Positions 28,596-37,868 of a stretch of DNA of 64,000 nt are shown here, one piece after another (the stretch's first letter is position 1; each line of letters opens with the position of its first letter). Below the pieces are notes generated by a model. It was not told the DNA's origin. It did no database searches and saw only the letters and a program-made list of their open reading frames with translations. The DNA is from Shewanella sp. UCD-KL12. GTDB taxonomy: Bacteria; Pseudomonadota; Gammaproteobacteria; Enterobacterales; Shewanellaceae. The position numbers were made by a program, and so were the translations under genes. The stretch lies in NCBI RefSeq assembly GCF_001957125.1, contig NZ_MPHJ01000005.1, forward strand, positions 186,001-250,000, in the 5' to 3' direction.

Positions 28596-30611
28596 ATGAA
28601 CCTCACCATTGCTCAACGCTTATATGCAGGTTTCGGTATCGTCATTCTGTTGATGATCTTAATCTCTATCACTACTTGGACAAATAGCAATCAAATAAGA
28701 GCAATCTCCACAGAAGTAGAGATGGATGATGTGCCAGGCGCAATCCTATATCTCCAAGTACTCGATGAAGTTGGTGACATGCAGTCCAGTGTTCTCGAGT
28801 ACCTCACCGGAGAAACTGATGAGGTGGCCAACTTTGAAGAGAACTATGCAGAGTTTAATACCTTTTATAACAAGCTTAGACCGTTGGAATCTGCCAAACA
28901 AAGTGACATTGATAAGATGGACACCATCAAAAGCTTGGTAGATGAATACGCCATGCGTACTCGAAGAGATATATTCCAGCGCTATAACCCAGATACCGAA
29001 GCTTGGGCATTTGAGGTAATAAAAACGTTAGAGTCGACAGTGGGTGTTGAACTGGAAAACCTGTTAGATACGTTAAAACAGGAGGAGTACGAGGATGCCC
29101 TTCAGTCCACCGACCTTGAAGAGTCACTTCAAGATGACCTTCCCGGCGTTCGCCTTTATCTGGAGCTCATCGATGAAGCTGGCGACATGCTAGCCTCAGT
29201 CACAAGTTTCGCCGCAGGAGATACCAGCAAAAAAAACGCTTTCGATAAAGATGCCGAATCGTTTGTTAATTACTTAAACCAATTAAGGCCTCTGGAGCAA
29301 AAACCTGCAGAGCTTAAAAATTTAGAAAAGATTGAGCAGCTTTATAACAAGCTTAAATCTGACTCTTATCAAATTTTTGAACGCTTCGATCCTACGGGGC
29401 GCGCATCGGCATTAAAAGCCATTGATGATATGGAGCACTCGCTGTTTGAGAAAGTGGAAGAGATATTGGACTCTTCGGCAAGTGAAGAGCAAACGGATGC
29501 CACAAACGCGCTAGAGGAAACCTTACACCTGCTCGACAGCATGATTTTCACCCTCATTGTCGCTACAGTTATTGGTGTATTGTTAGCAGCCATTATCTCT
29601 TATCTGCTTGCGACTAGCATCAAGAAGCGCTTAGGCGAAGTGCTTACTTTAGCGAACCAGATTAGCCAAGGCGACCTCACCTCTCAACCTATTACTGACA
29701 CACGCCCGGATGAGATAGGTAACTTAGCTTCAACCATGAATATCATGACCGATTCTCTCAATGAACTACTCAGAGAGATAAACTCAGTGGCTGCGACAGT
29801 AGCAAATTCATCATCTGATATCCAAAGTGCGACCCTAGAGTCAGCAGCCAGTTGTAATGAACAGGTGCATCGAACGACGGCAATAGCAACGGCTGCTGAA
29901 GAGATGTCAGCCACAGTGTCTGAAGTCGCTCAACAAAGCGCACAGGCGTCAACTAATGCAACTGAATCTGGAGAGCTGGCTCAAGAGGGAGGTGACATAG
30001 TTAAGCAAACTGTCGACGGCATAAACCGCTTGTCAGAGATGGTCACCGATGCGGCAGCGACAGTGGATCAACTGGGTACTCGCAGTAATGAGATAGGCGA
30101 TGTGATTCAGGTTATTGATGGCATCGCTGAACAGACCAACCTGTTAGCGCTAAATGCGGCTATTGAGGCTGCCCGAGCAGGCGAGCAGGGGCGAGGATTT
30201 GCCGTGGTGGCTGATGAAGTCAGAACACTGGCAAGCCGAACGAGTGAAGCGACACAGGAGGTCGCCAAGTCCATAGGCGCGATTCAAGCCGATACTAAGG
30301 TAGCGATTGCCAGCATTACCGAGGGTACTGAACAAGCACATAGAAGTGTGGAGTTAGCAAAAAAAGCCGGCGAGTCCCTCGACACCATAGTCGATGGTGC
30401 CAGTGGCTTGGCAGCTATGATCACCTCAATCGCCACAGCAACAGAGCAGCAATCTGTCACCACTAATGAGATAGCAAAAGATGTCACCTCTATCAGAGAG
30501 TCATCAAATGAGGTGCTAGAGATCTCTAATCAGACATCTGAAAAGGTCCAAGGGATGAGTTCACAGGCAGTGCAACTCGAACAGCTGGTCAGTCGATTTA
30601 AACTCAGATAG
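28596..30611 (+). CDS. Methyl-accepting chemotaxis protein with duplicated sensor unit
   Basis: Chemoreceptor of 671 residues. Transmembrane helices near 8-28 and 313-338. The periplasmic region contains two homologous units: the first from about residue 43 ([19 protein letters not shown]) and the second from about 179 ([19 protein letters not shown]), each followed by a matching LRPLE and an IFxR(Y/F)(N/D)P segment. HAMP follows at about 340-395, then the signalling hairpin [20 protein letters not shown] near 510. No CheR pentapeptide. Start ATG has GAAAGGAAA upstream. Ligand unknown. Confidence 0.9.
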   Translation: MNLTIAQRLYAGFGIVILLMILISITTWTNSNQIRAISTEVEMDDVPGAILYLQVLDEVGDMQSSVLEYLTGETDEVANFEENYAEFNTFYNKLRPLESAKQSDIDKMDTIKSLVDEYAMRTRRDIFQRYNPDTEAWAFEVIKTLESTVGVELENLLDTLKQEEYEDALQSTDLEESLQDDLPGVRLYLELIDEAGDMLASVTSFAAGDTSKKNAFDKDAESFVNYLNQLRPLEQKPAELKNLEKIEQLYNKLKSDSYQIFERFDPTGRASALKAIDDMEHSLFEKVEEILDSSASEEQTDATNALEETLHLLDSMIFTLIVATVIGVLLAAIISYLLATSIKKRLGEVLTLANQISQGDLTSQPITDTRPDEIGNLASTMNIMTDSLNELLREINSVAATVANSSSDIQSATLESAASCNEQVHRTTAIATAAEEMSATVSEVAQQSAQASTNATESGELAQEGGDIVKQTVDGINRLSEMVTDAAATVDQLGTRSNEIGDVIQVIDGIAEQTNLLALNAAIEAARAGEQGRGFAVVADEVRTLASRTSEATQEVAKSIGAIQADTKVAIASITEGTEQAHRSVELAKKAGESLDTIVDGASGLAAMITSIATATEQQSVTTNEIAKDVTSIRESSNEVLEISNQTSEKVQGMSSQAVQLEQLVSRFKLR

Positions 30612-31087
30612 GTGAGCGGGTTTTAAATTTTGGCCCCCATGATTCACTCTACAGGCATACGAAAAAGCCCCTAGCCCTCTTTATTATTAGAAGTGCCAGG
30701 GGCTTCATCTGAATCTTGGCTGAAATGAATGCGGAGAGATAGCTTACTTGAAACAATAGGAACCCTATATTAATGAGCTACAAACCTGCTTGTAACTATT
30801 AACTGCTTTAAACGAAAAAAGGCTCATCACTATCCCTAATAAGAAGTGATGAGCCTTTCGATTTTATATACGAAAAAGCCCCTAGCATTTCTGCTAGGGG
30901 CTTCATCTGAATGTGGCGGAGAGATAGGGATTTGAACCCTATATTAATGAGCTACAAACCTACTTGTAACTATTAACTGCTTTAAACGAAAAAAGGCTCA
31001 TCACTATCCCTAATAAGAAGTGATGAGCCTTTCGATTTTATATACGAAAAAGCCCCTAGCATTTCTGCTAGGGGCTTCATCTGAATG
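30612..31087. repeat. Decayed tandem repeat of tRNA-Ser 3' part plus terminator
   Basis: No protein gene. Two tandem units precede the intact tRNA-Ser: 30731-30915 (185 bases) and 30916-31089 (174 bases), nearly identical apart from about 11 extra bases in the first. Each begins with the tRNA-Ser acceptor/T-arm complement (GCGGAGAGATAGGGATTTG in the second), continues as a degenerate tRNA body (GCTACAAACC shared), then a hairpin GGCTCATCACT...AGTGATGAGCC, and ends with the tRNA terminator hairpin. A third, more decayed terminator copy is at 30660-30710. The array reads as remnants of serial tRNA-Ser duplications. Confidence 0.85.
31046..31080 (-). terminator. Terminator of tRNA-Ser
   Basis: Eleven-base stem AGCCCCTAGCA/TGCTAGGGGCT with a T run on the minus strand, eight bases after the tRNA 3' end. 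The same hairpin is repeated at about 30871-30906. Confidence 0.88.
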
Positions 31088-31178
31088 TGGCGGAGAGATA
31101 GGGATTTGAACCCTAGATGGGCTACAAACCCATGCCGGTTTTCAAGACCGGTGCATTCGACCACTCTGCCATCTCTCC
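31088..31178 (-). tRNA. tRNA-Ser (anticodon UGA)
   Basis: Class II tRNA of 91 bases with encoded CCA. Acceptor stem GGAGAGAT pairs with ATCTCTCC; the D-arm holds GTGGTCGAATG; the anticodon stem-loop CCGGTCTTGAAAACCGG gives TGA in the DNA; a long variable arm (CATGGGTTTGTAGCCCATC region) and T-loop GGTTCAAATCC follow. All serine-tRNA features are present. Confidence 0.96.
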
Positions 31179-31329
31179 GAACGCCGCTGATAATAGGGAT
31201 TGTTGACCTTGATGTAAAGAGCTAAATTGCATGACTGGACAAGAAAACATCATAAAACGCAATAAACCCTTAAAAAAGGGCTTAACTGCTGCTTTTTCGG
31301 CTCTTTATATTTATTTTAACTCACTAGCG

Positions 31330-32016
31330 TTATTTACTGTCCACAGTTAACAGTAGATTTTGCAACTCAGATAATGAGCCCACTTGATAATGAGGAGTTA
31401 TGCCTTCAGGTATAGCTTGGCCATCACTGTTAAGCCAGCACGTATCAAAACCTGCATTTAACCCGCCTTGAATATCTGAATGTGGGTTATCCCCAACCAT
31501 TAAAACCTTTTCCCTTACAGGGTTGTTCATATGACCTAGAGCATGCTCAAAAATGGCCACATCAGGTTTAGCAACTCCAACCTCCTCAGAGATAACAACA
31601 GGAGAGAAGCTCTGCAATAAACCGGTTCGCTCTAATCGAATTGTTTGCAACTCAGTAAAGCCATTGGTAATGATCCCCATTTGAACTTTACCAGTTAGTG
31701 CCTCGATGAGCTCTTTGGCACCTGGTAGCAAGCTACAAATATCCGCCATCGCCGCTAAAAAACCGCTATTAAGGTGCTGAGTCGGCACTGATAACTTCTC
31801 GGCCCAAGACTGAAAACGGGTATTTTGCAGTTCACACGCCGATATCTTACCGTCTTGATAATCGACCCATAACGGTTTATTCACCTCCTGATAGATCTTA
31901 AAGTCAGATAAAGAGAAATCGACATCAAATCTTGAAAACATCAGCTGTAAACCTTTAAAGGCGTCAAAATGAAACAAGGTTTCATCAGCATCAAATAAGA
32001 TCCATTGGTACTTCAT
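31330..32016 (-). CDS. yjjG: Pyrimidine 5'-nucleotidase YjjG (HAD family)
   Basis: HAD-superfamily phosphatase, 228 residues. Motif I FDADETL (Asp9 nucleophile, Asp11), motif II GIITNG, motif III Lys in GVAKPDVAIFEHAL, motif IV VGDNPHSDIQGG. Sequence order and length match YjjG, a house-cleaning nucleotidase for non-canonical pyrimidine nucleotides. Single gene on the minus strand. Confidence 0.87.
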   Translation of the reverse strand: MKYQWILFDADETLFHFDAFKGLQLMFSRFDVDFSLSDFKIYQEVNKPLWVDYQDGKISACELQNTRFQSWAEKLSVPTQHLNSGFLAAMADICSLLPGAKELIEALTGKVQMGIITNGFTELQTIRLERTGLLQSFSPVVISEEVGVAKPDVAIFEHALGHMNNPVREKVLMVGDNPHSDIQGGLNAGFDTCWLNSDGQAIPEGITPHYQVGSLSELQNLLLTVDSK

Positions 32017-32266
32017 TATTTTCTTGTGCTCCTAATAATACCGATTGATATAAACAAAACATTGTTTGTGCGCCGACAATAATCTTCCGATTCATTAGTG
32101 TCAAACATCCTCAAGAACTTATCCCACAATCACAATTCCCCCTGTTACATCTGCTTACTTTTATTACACATTAATTAAGCCCTTAAAATGAACCTATAAG
32201 CCAAACCTGTAGTCATAAGTTGTGCAGCGAACAGCTAGCAATATGAAATTTATAGGGAATGAATAG

Positions 32267-32917
32267 ATGATCAATGGATTACTCAAGTTACTAAAACAGA
32301 ACCGCTCTTTCTTACTCTTTGTGGCCTTGATGCTGGTATTTAGAAGCGCTGTGGCCGATTGGAACTCAGTCCCCACAGGCTCTATGAAGCCTACTATTCT
32401 TGAAGGTGACAGGCTCTTGGTTAATAAGATGGCTTACGATATACGCCTGCCTTTCACCCATATCTCCTTGGTCAAGATGGCGGACCCCGCTCGAGGAGAG
32501 ATCATCATTTTCGACTCAGTCAAGGCTGACAAAAAATTAGTAAAGCGTGTCATTGGTATTCCAGGTGATATCGTCGAAATGCGACAAAATACACTTTACA
32601 TCAATGGCAAGGCGCTGAGCTACGAGCGACAAGACAAGCTAGCTTCCAAAACCGATAGCATAGAGAGGCTATTAGGCGTCGACCATATGGTTAGAACCCA
32701 CGACACTCCTTCTCGACTTGCTAGCTTTGGCCCAGTACGTGTACCAGATAATGCCTATCTAGCACTGGGAGATAATCGCGATGCCAGCGCTGACTCTCGG
32801 GTTATAGGTTTTGTGCCCAGAACTGAGATCACAGGTAGAGCTAAGACAGTTGCTTTCTCCAATGACGTTGATAATTATTACCTATTTAGGCCAGAGCGGT
32901 TTATGCACACTCTCTAG
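32267..32917 (+). CDS. lepB: Signal peptidase I
   Basis: Membrane serine protease that removes signal peptides. 216 residues, shorter than the E. coli enzyme. One transmembrane helix at about 13-30 precedes catalytic Ser39 in VPTGSMKPTI; the catalytic Lys93 is in LVKRVIGIPGD; the GDNRDASADSR box is intact. It is isolated from lepA and rnc, so it is probably a second, accessory signal peptidase I. Start ATG at 32267 has TAGGGAATGAA upstream. Confidence 0.85.
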   Translation: MINGLLKLLKQNRSFLLFVALMLVFRSAVADWNSVPTGSMKPTILEGDRLLVNKMAYDIRLPFTHISLVKMADPARGEIIIFDSVKADKKLVKRVIGIPGDIVEMRQNTLYINGKALSYERQDKLASKTDSIERLLGVDHMVRTHDTPSRLASFGPVRVPDNAYLALGDNRDASADSRVIGFVPRTEITGRAKTVAFSNDVDNYYLFRPERFMHTL

Positions 32918-33079
32918 AGGGAATAAAGCTGCAAAACTTGAGCGCGGGTTCAGTTTTGTTTATGTCATGGGCTTGGGATAATACCAGTTGCATTAAACAT
33001 CTGGTCAACTCCTTAATCGAATTGGTATTAATGCCGAAATTTGCTATTTTAATGCCACTTTCTATTAAATGGATTTGCG

Positions 33080-33577
33080 ATGAAGCAGCTCATTTCCGCC
33101 TCACTCCTCTCTTTGACCCTTATCATCTCAGGTTGTGCATCGACAACAGATAGTAAACACCTTGAGTACCTTACTTATGTAGAAGCGGGACAGCTGGTTC
33201 CAGTGACTGAATTTACCGATATTCAAGGTAATTTGATTGATCTTAACCAGTCGAGTAATGCCAAATTAATAGTGCTATTTGCAACTTGGTGTCCAGACTC
33301 CCAACGCGCGATGAAAGCCCTAGAGGCATCAGATCTCAACCTTGATCCAAATGTAGATATCATCGCGATAGGCCGCGAAGATAATAGAGAGGCGTTAGAC
33401 AAGTTTGCTACTGATTATGAGATAAACTTCCCCTTGATTGCCGATACCGATAGAAGCATCTACGCTAAGTTTGCCAACGCAGGAGTGCCTAGGCTTATCT
33501 TGCTAGATGCTAAAAATACTGTTGTTAAGACCATAATCGGCGAAGGTGAAAACCCTTTAGCTGAAATACAGTGGTAA
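33080..33577 (+). CDS. Thioredoxin-fold (TlpA/peroxiredoxin-like) lipoprotein
   Basis: Predicted lipoprotein, 165 residues: signal peptide with lipobox LIISGC (Cys19), then a TlpA/AhpC-type thioredoxin fold. The active site reads FATWCPDSQRAM: only Cys71 is present and the second Cys of CXXC is Ser74. The rest (VDIIAIGREDNREALDKFA, INFPLIADTDRSIYAKF, GVPRLILLDAKN with the cis-Pro) fits the fold. It may work as a one-Cys peroxidase or a chaperone-like protein rather than a disulfide reductase. Substrate unknown. Confidence 0.78.
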   Translation: MKQLISASLLSLTLIISGCASTTDSKHLEYLTYVEAGQLVPVTEFTDIQGNLIDLNQSSNAKLIVLFATWCPDSQRAMKALEASDLNLDPNVDIIAIGREDNREALDKFATDYEINFPLIADTDRSIYAKFANAGVPRLILLDAKNTVVKTIIGEGENPLAEIQW

Positions 33578-33607
33578 CAATTCAAGCAAGATTAGGAATA
33601 ACACCTA

Positions 33608-33853
33608 TCAGCTATTCTTGTGGGCAACCTGTATTGATAAAGGGCAGGTTTGATTGCTGAAAAGTACTTTAAAGTGCGCTTGCTGCATGGTGCGGTATTG
33701 ACAGATAAGCACAGTGCCATCGATTTCTGATTTTACCAACGATGCTGTCACCGCAGTATGATTAGACGCAAATGCCAAGCTAGTAGAGAAGATAAATGAA
33801 CAGGCTATCACCACTGTTTTTTGGATTAGGTTAGGCATCATGTTTTTTATCAT
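33608..33853 (-). CDS. Small secreted protein, unknown
   Basis: Up to 81 residues. Signal peptide (LIQKTVVIACSFIFSTSLAFA) followed by a short mature part of about 50 residues with two cysteines (LICQYRT and NQTCPLS) that could form one disulfide. No family recognised. The start may be Met5 or Met6 rather than the first ATG. Confidence 0.55.
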   Translation of the reverse strand: MIKNMMPNLIQKTVVIACSFIFSTSLAFASNHTAVTASLVKSEIDGTVLICQYRTMQQAHFKVLFSNQTCPLSIQVAHKNS

Positions 33854-33978
33854 TCAGTCATCCTTTTGTACTAGTAACGCAGTAGAACACTGCATACGGT
33901 ATACTCTACCAGAACAAGCTGAACGGCTACTTAACACTCTAGGTATAACACCCTAGGCATAACAGGACGTTAGCGTGC

Positions 33979-35406
33979 TTATTTCGTTATAAATTCATTG
34001 ATGATCTCAGCAAGATGGTTAACACCTGACTCCATTTTCTCATTCCATGGCAGAGCAAAAGTAATTCTGAAATAGCTGTCGTAATTAGATGTAAATGAAA
34101 ACATAGCCCCAGGAGCAATCGAGAGCTTTTGCTGGATAACCAATGACCACAAGGCTTCAGCAGATCTTCCTTCTGGCAATTTAAACCAGATACAGGGCCC
34201 ACCCGTTGGCTCACTCATATACACAGAGTCATCAATTCGCTCATCCAGTAAACGTTTTGTTTTTTGATAATTGATATTCATCTGCGCCCTGAGCTTACCT
34301 GTCAGCGTATGATACTCCCCTGATGACAAGAGGTTAGCCACCATATACTGCAGTGCAATACTCGGCTCTTCGCTAAGAATTTGTTTAGCAAACTGGCATT
34401 GATCAAAGGTATTAATACACAACAGATAACCTAAACTTATGGCTGGTGAAATAGTGTCATAAAAATCACCTATGCTAATAACACTACAAGAGGAAGTTTC
34501 TGCCACTAAACTCGCGATAGTGACAGGGCGAGAAGCACCAAAGTATAGCTCACCACGATCATACTCAATCAAGGTGACATCATGATCTTCAGCCCAATTA
34601 ATCAGCGACTTTTTTTCCTCAACGGACAATACCCGGCCAGTAGGATCGGCAAAGTTTGGATTCACCAGATAAGTATCAAAAGGCTGCTCTTGATATGCTT
34701 TTGAAAGCAATGCCAGCTCACTTTTGTAACTCACTTGCATGGGAACTTCTATCACATCGGCATTAAACTGCTTTAGGATCGCCTGAAAGAAAAACGATAC
34801 TGGCGACTCAACCGCCACCGTTTTTCCTATCGCTTTTGCGGCAGTCAATGCCAACAGTAGCCCCTCTTGCCTACCGTTAGTCACCAAAACTCGCTCTTTA
34901 GCAAAAACTTGACCCGAACGTAACAGATGACGACAAATTTCATGCCTTAGCTCTTTGAGTCCCTCGATAGGATCTTGCATCAAGAGTTTATAGGGGCGGT
35001 GCTTTATAACCTGCTTGTGTAAGCGATTAAGCACCAACTCTTGATCAATAACGGTGCAAGGCGCTGTACATGAAAGTGGCAAAATATCAGGGTCGTTAAA
35101 CGAGTATTGCACTGCATTGGCTAAATCAAGCTGAGCATGAACCCGATTAATACGAGCGCCATAGTCAGGCGGAGACACCATGCGCTTTTTAACGACAAAA
35201 TAGCCGCGTTTAGGCACTGAGTGTATCCAACCTTGCCGCTCCAACTCATGGTATGCCTGACTCACAGTCGATATCCCAACACCTTTATCCCTTGCGTAGC
35301 ACCTGACAGACTCAAGCTTATTACAGCCAATAGCCTCAGAATAGATGCCCGCCTCAATCCCACGAATAATCTCATCAACGATCTGCTTATACTTAAATTT
35401 AGCCAC
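33979..35406 (-). CDS. MocR-family (GntR-HTH/aminotransferase) transcription regulator
   Basis: PLP-dependent regulator, about 475 residues from a GTG at 35406; an ATG 27 codons upstream is possible but adds a non-family tail. Winged helix about 1-75 (GVGISTVSQAYHELERQGWI, PKRGYFVV) and a class I aminotransferase-like domain. The usual PLP-lysine region reads VISIGDFYDTISPAISLGYLL, where the expected SxSK lysine is not obvious: FYDTISPAISLGY aligns with the typical GTFSKTLAPGLRLGY, so Lys appears replaced by Asp or Tyr. Divergent from the GNAT genes, with three copies of a CTGTAT motif between them. Confidence 0.82.
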   Translation of the reverse strand: MAKFKYKQIVDEIIRGIEAGIYSEAIGCNKLESVRCYARDKGVGISTVSQAYHELERQGWIHSVPKRGYFVVKKRMVSPPDYGARINRVHAQLDLANAVQYSFNDPDILPLSCTAPCTVIDQELVLNRLHKQVIKHRPYKLLMQDPIEGLKELRHEICRHLLRSGQVFAKERVLVTNGRQEGLLLALTAAKAIGKTVAVESPVSFFFQAILKQFNADVIEVPMQVSYKSELALLSKAYQEQPFDTYLVNPNFADPTGRVLSVEEKKSLINWAEDHDVTLIEYDRGELYFGASRPVTIASLVAETSSCSVISIGDFYDTISPAISLGYLLCINTFDQCQFAKQILSEEPSIALQYMVANLLSSGEYHTLTGKLRAQMNINYQKTKRLLDERIDDSVYMSEPTGGPCIWFKLPEGRSAEALWSLVIQQKLSIAPGAMFSFTSNYDSYFRITFALPWNEKMESGVNHLAEIINEFITK

Positions 35407-35417
35407 GGCATCACCAT

Positions 35418-35492
35418 CTGTATTGGTTTTTATAACTATTAACTGTATCTGTTTTGGGTTTAAGGCTCCATATAAAGTAAAAGCCAATACAG
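35418..35492. promoter_or_regulatory. Candidate MocR operator in the divergent promoter
   Basis: A nine-base perfect inverted repeat CTGTATTGG (35418-35426) / CCAATACAG (35484-35492) flanks a third related copy CTGTATCTGTTTTGG (about 35443-35457). Extended motif is CTGTATTGGYTTTT. Two direct and one inverted copy is a layout typical for MocR regulators, which bind as large dimers to spaced repeats. Confidence 0.6.
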
Positions 35493-35534
35493 TTAGTCAT
35501 GAAATTTAAAATAGAAAATGAAGGTGAGTGAAGA

Positions 35535-36053
35535 ATGAGTAGAGTCATAACCCAGACAGAGCGCCTCATCATTCGAGAGTTTAATCTCGATGATGCCAAA
35601 GCCGTTTATCAATTTAATGCCCCCGAAGAGGTCAACAAATTTACTGGTGATGCAGGCAAGTGTAGCAACATTAAAGATGCTGAATACATCATCAGTAACA
35701 TCTGGCTAAAAGAGTATAAACAGTTCGGTTATGGTCGTTGGGCCGTGGTACTAAAAGCGACCAATGAGGTCATTGGATTTTGTGGTTTTAAAAATGATGC
35801 CCATATCAAGGCCGTTGATATTGGTTACCGCTTTCACCCTACTCACTGGGGTAAGGGCTATGCCACAGAGTCGAATCAGGCCTGTATCGAATATGCAAAA
35901 CAGCATATGGCGCTTGATCGAGTTGTCGGTGATGCAGTAGCTGAGAACTTAGGTTCTATTAAGGTGTTAACAAAGTTAGGCATGCGCTATCACAGCCAAT
36001 ACCAAGAAGATGAATTCACCATACATCGATATGAAATCTTCTTAAAAAGCTAA
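35535..36053 (+). CDS. GNAT acetyltransferase (RimJ/RimL type)
   Basis: 172 residues: TERLIIREFNLDDA start motif, WAVVLKATNEVIGFCGF, and the acetyl-CoA site YRFHPTHWGKGYATES (Q/RxxGxG/A analogue), then VVGDAVAENLGSIKVLTKLGM. Such enzymes acetylate N-terminal or small-molecule amines. It is divergent from the MocR gene and followed 22 bases later by a second, unlike GNAT gene, so the two may form an operon under the MocR regulator. Confidence 0.85.
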   Translation: MSRVITQTERLIIREFNLDDAKAVYQFNAPEEVNKFTGDAGKCSNIKDAEYIISNIWLKEYKQFGYGRWAVVLKATNEVIGFCGFKNDAHIKAVDIGYRFHPTHWGKGYATESNQACIEYAKQHMALDRVVGDAVAENLGSIKVLTKLGMRYHSQYQEDEFTIHRYEIFLKS

Positions 36054-36075
36054 GCCAATACGATAAAAAGGGGTT

Positions 36076-36633
36076 GTGATGGAGCCGTTTCCTAAGCTAG
36101 AAACCACAAGGCTATTATTGAATGAAACCACGCTGGCAGATACAGACTCAGTGTTTGCCCTGCTGAGCAATCCACGCGTGCTCACATACTACGATATTGA
36201 ACAGTTCCAAGAGATAGACCAAGCAGCCTCCTTGATTAATTCAGATGCTGGTAAATACGCTAAGGGCTTGATGCTCAGATGGGCAGTTAGACAAAAAGAG
36301 AGTAGCAAGTATATTGGTGGCTGCGGTATTAATCGGTTTGAAGCGGACCGACATACGGCAGTCATTGGTTATGAGTTCTGCCCAAGCACATGGGGAAAAG
36401 GGTTTGCCACTGAATCCCTTCAAGCTGTCATTGAGTTCTGCTTCTCTACTCACTGCCCGCAACATGTTAATCGTATAGAAGCGTACACTATGACTGGTAA
36501 CCACGCCTCTGAGGCCATACTAGGCAAACTTGGTTTTAGCCGGGAAGGACTGTTAAGGCAGCATAGCTTTTGGAAAGGCAGCTATCATGACTTAACACTG
36601 TTCTCGATACTAAGAGACGAGTTTAATCACTGA
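36076..36633 (+). CDS. GNAT acetyltransferase
   Basis: 185 residues of the RimJ/RimL-type GNAT fold: LETTRLLLNETTLADTDSV, GGCGINRF, YEFCPSTWGKGFATES at the acetyl-CoA loop, and NHASEAILGKLGFSREG. Preceded by AAAAGGGG. Same direction as the preceding GNAT gene but clearly a different subgroup. Substrate unknown. Its end is three bases from the convergent cheV gene. Confidence 0.85.
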   Translation: MMEPFPKLETTRLLLNETTLADTDSVFALLSNPRVLTYYDIEQFQEIDQAASLINSDAGKYAKGLMLRWAVRQKESSKYIGGCGINRFEADRHTAVIGYEFCPSTWGKGFATESLQAVIEFCFSTHCPQHVNRIEAYTMTGNHASEAILGKLGFSREGLLRQHSFWKGSYHDLTLFSILRDEFNH

Positions 36634-36636
36634 TAA

Positions 36637-37635
36637 TCACTTATTAAGCTCAACAAGGTCATCGATCATAGCAACCATACGGCCAATTTCAGGTTTAGTG
36701 ATAGTGTCGTTAGCCCCTAGCTGCAGCGCCTTTTGACGGTTCCCCTCACTCATCAAAGAGGAGAACATAACTATCGGCGTCTGTGCATAGTGGCTGCTAT
36801 CCCGCAGTCGCTTCAGCAGGTGTAGCCCATCCATTCTTGGCATCTCCACATCTGACACGATTGCATCAACAAAATTTTCGACAGAGCCTCCCTCCTCCTC
36901 TGCCAGACGAACAAAGTCTTCAAGGATCTCAAGCGCATCCTGACCGTCTTTGGCATCTAAGATGTTATAGCCCGCAGACTGAAGCGTTTTTTCAATCATC
37001 TTACGAATAAAGGCAGAATCATCGACAACCATCACGGTTTTAGCTTGCCGCTTGGCAAGCATATTGTCATTAATCACCACGCTCTTATCTTGAGTTACAT
37101 CATATTTATCCATGCTCAATTCAGGATTAATATCGGCGATGATCTTCTCAAAATCTAAGATCATTATCAGGTGACCATCTCGTCTTACGACCGCCACCAC
37201 GCAATCTTGCTCTCCAGCCTCTAAAAACTGACTCGGCGACTCAACCTGCTCCCAGGAAACACGATGAATACTCAATACGGTATCGACTAAAAAACCGTTA
37301 ATCATCTTATTAAAATCAGTCACTATCACGATTTTATTGGTCAAGTCATCACAGGTTGGGATCCCCAGCCAGCTAGCTAGATCCACTAAAGGGATGAGGT
37401 TATCTCGCAAGGAGAAGACACCCACCATATGTGCCTGGGCATTAGGGTAATCTTCAGTTTCAGGAACCCTTATGACCTCACGCACTTTGGCGACGTTGAT
37501 GCCATAGTGACAGACTTTATGGCCACCATTAGGTAAGGTTTTATGAAGGTGAAACTCAATAATTTCGAGTTCATTTGTACCACTTTCAGTAAGGATCTCT
37601 GATTTTTTGATGTCATTCATACTCAAAGGTGCCAT
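36637..37635 (-). CDS. cheV: Chemotaxis coupling protein CheV
   Basis: 332 residues: CheW-like domain (about 20-170; NGFLVDTVLSIHRVSWEQV) and a receiver domain (about 198-330) with VVDDSAFI acidic pocket, phospho-acceptor Asp262 in VSDVEMPRMDG, and Lys in ITKPE. The insertion RLAEEEGGSVENFV before the phospho-site is typical of CheV. Couples receptors to CheA; two chemoreceptors are encoded 6-12 kb away. The start could also be five codons later (MNDIKK). Confidence 0.92.
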   Translation of the reverse strand: MAPLSMNDIKKSEILTESGTNELEIIEFHLHKTLPNGGHKVCHYGINVAKVREVIRVPETEDYPNAQAHMVGVFSLRDNLIPLVDLASWLGIPTCDDLTNKIVIVTDFNKMINGFLVDTVLSIHRVSWEQVESPSQFLEAGEQDCVVAVVRRDGHLIMILDFEKIIADINPELSMDKYDVTQDKSVVINDNMLAKRQAKTVMVVDDSAFIRKMIEKTLQSAGYNILDAKDGQDALEILEDFVRLAEEEGGSVENFVDAIVSDVEMPRMDGLHLLKRLRDSSHYAQTPIVMFSSLMSEGNRQKALQLGANDTITKPEIGRMVAMIDDLVELNK

Positions 37636-37868
37636 GTCGCTAAAGAGATTAGCGCTAAAGAGAAATAGCTCTCAATAAAAGAAGCGCCAACTATGAGTAT
37701 AGGAAGGGATTTACGCTTAGTATATTAATCAGCCAGGAAGGAAGTTTAAAAGGACCAAATATATAAAGAAGCACCAATACCACTTGATGCCTCTTTGGTT
37801 ATCATTAGAAATGAATTGATTACAATTAGAGCCTCTAATGGTGAGAGCAACAGACCAGCTTATATGAG

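Noticed and set aside
30982..31164. Frame across the tRNA-Ser region
   Set aside because: It runs through the tRNA and its terminator repeats; the apparent peptide is an artefact of repeated non-coding DNA.
32938..33153. Frame in the gap between signal peptidase I and the lipoprotein gene
   Set aside because: It overlaps the lipoprotein start, lacks a good ribosome binding site and contains a palindromic repeat.
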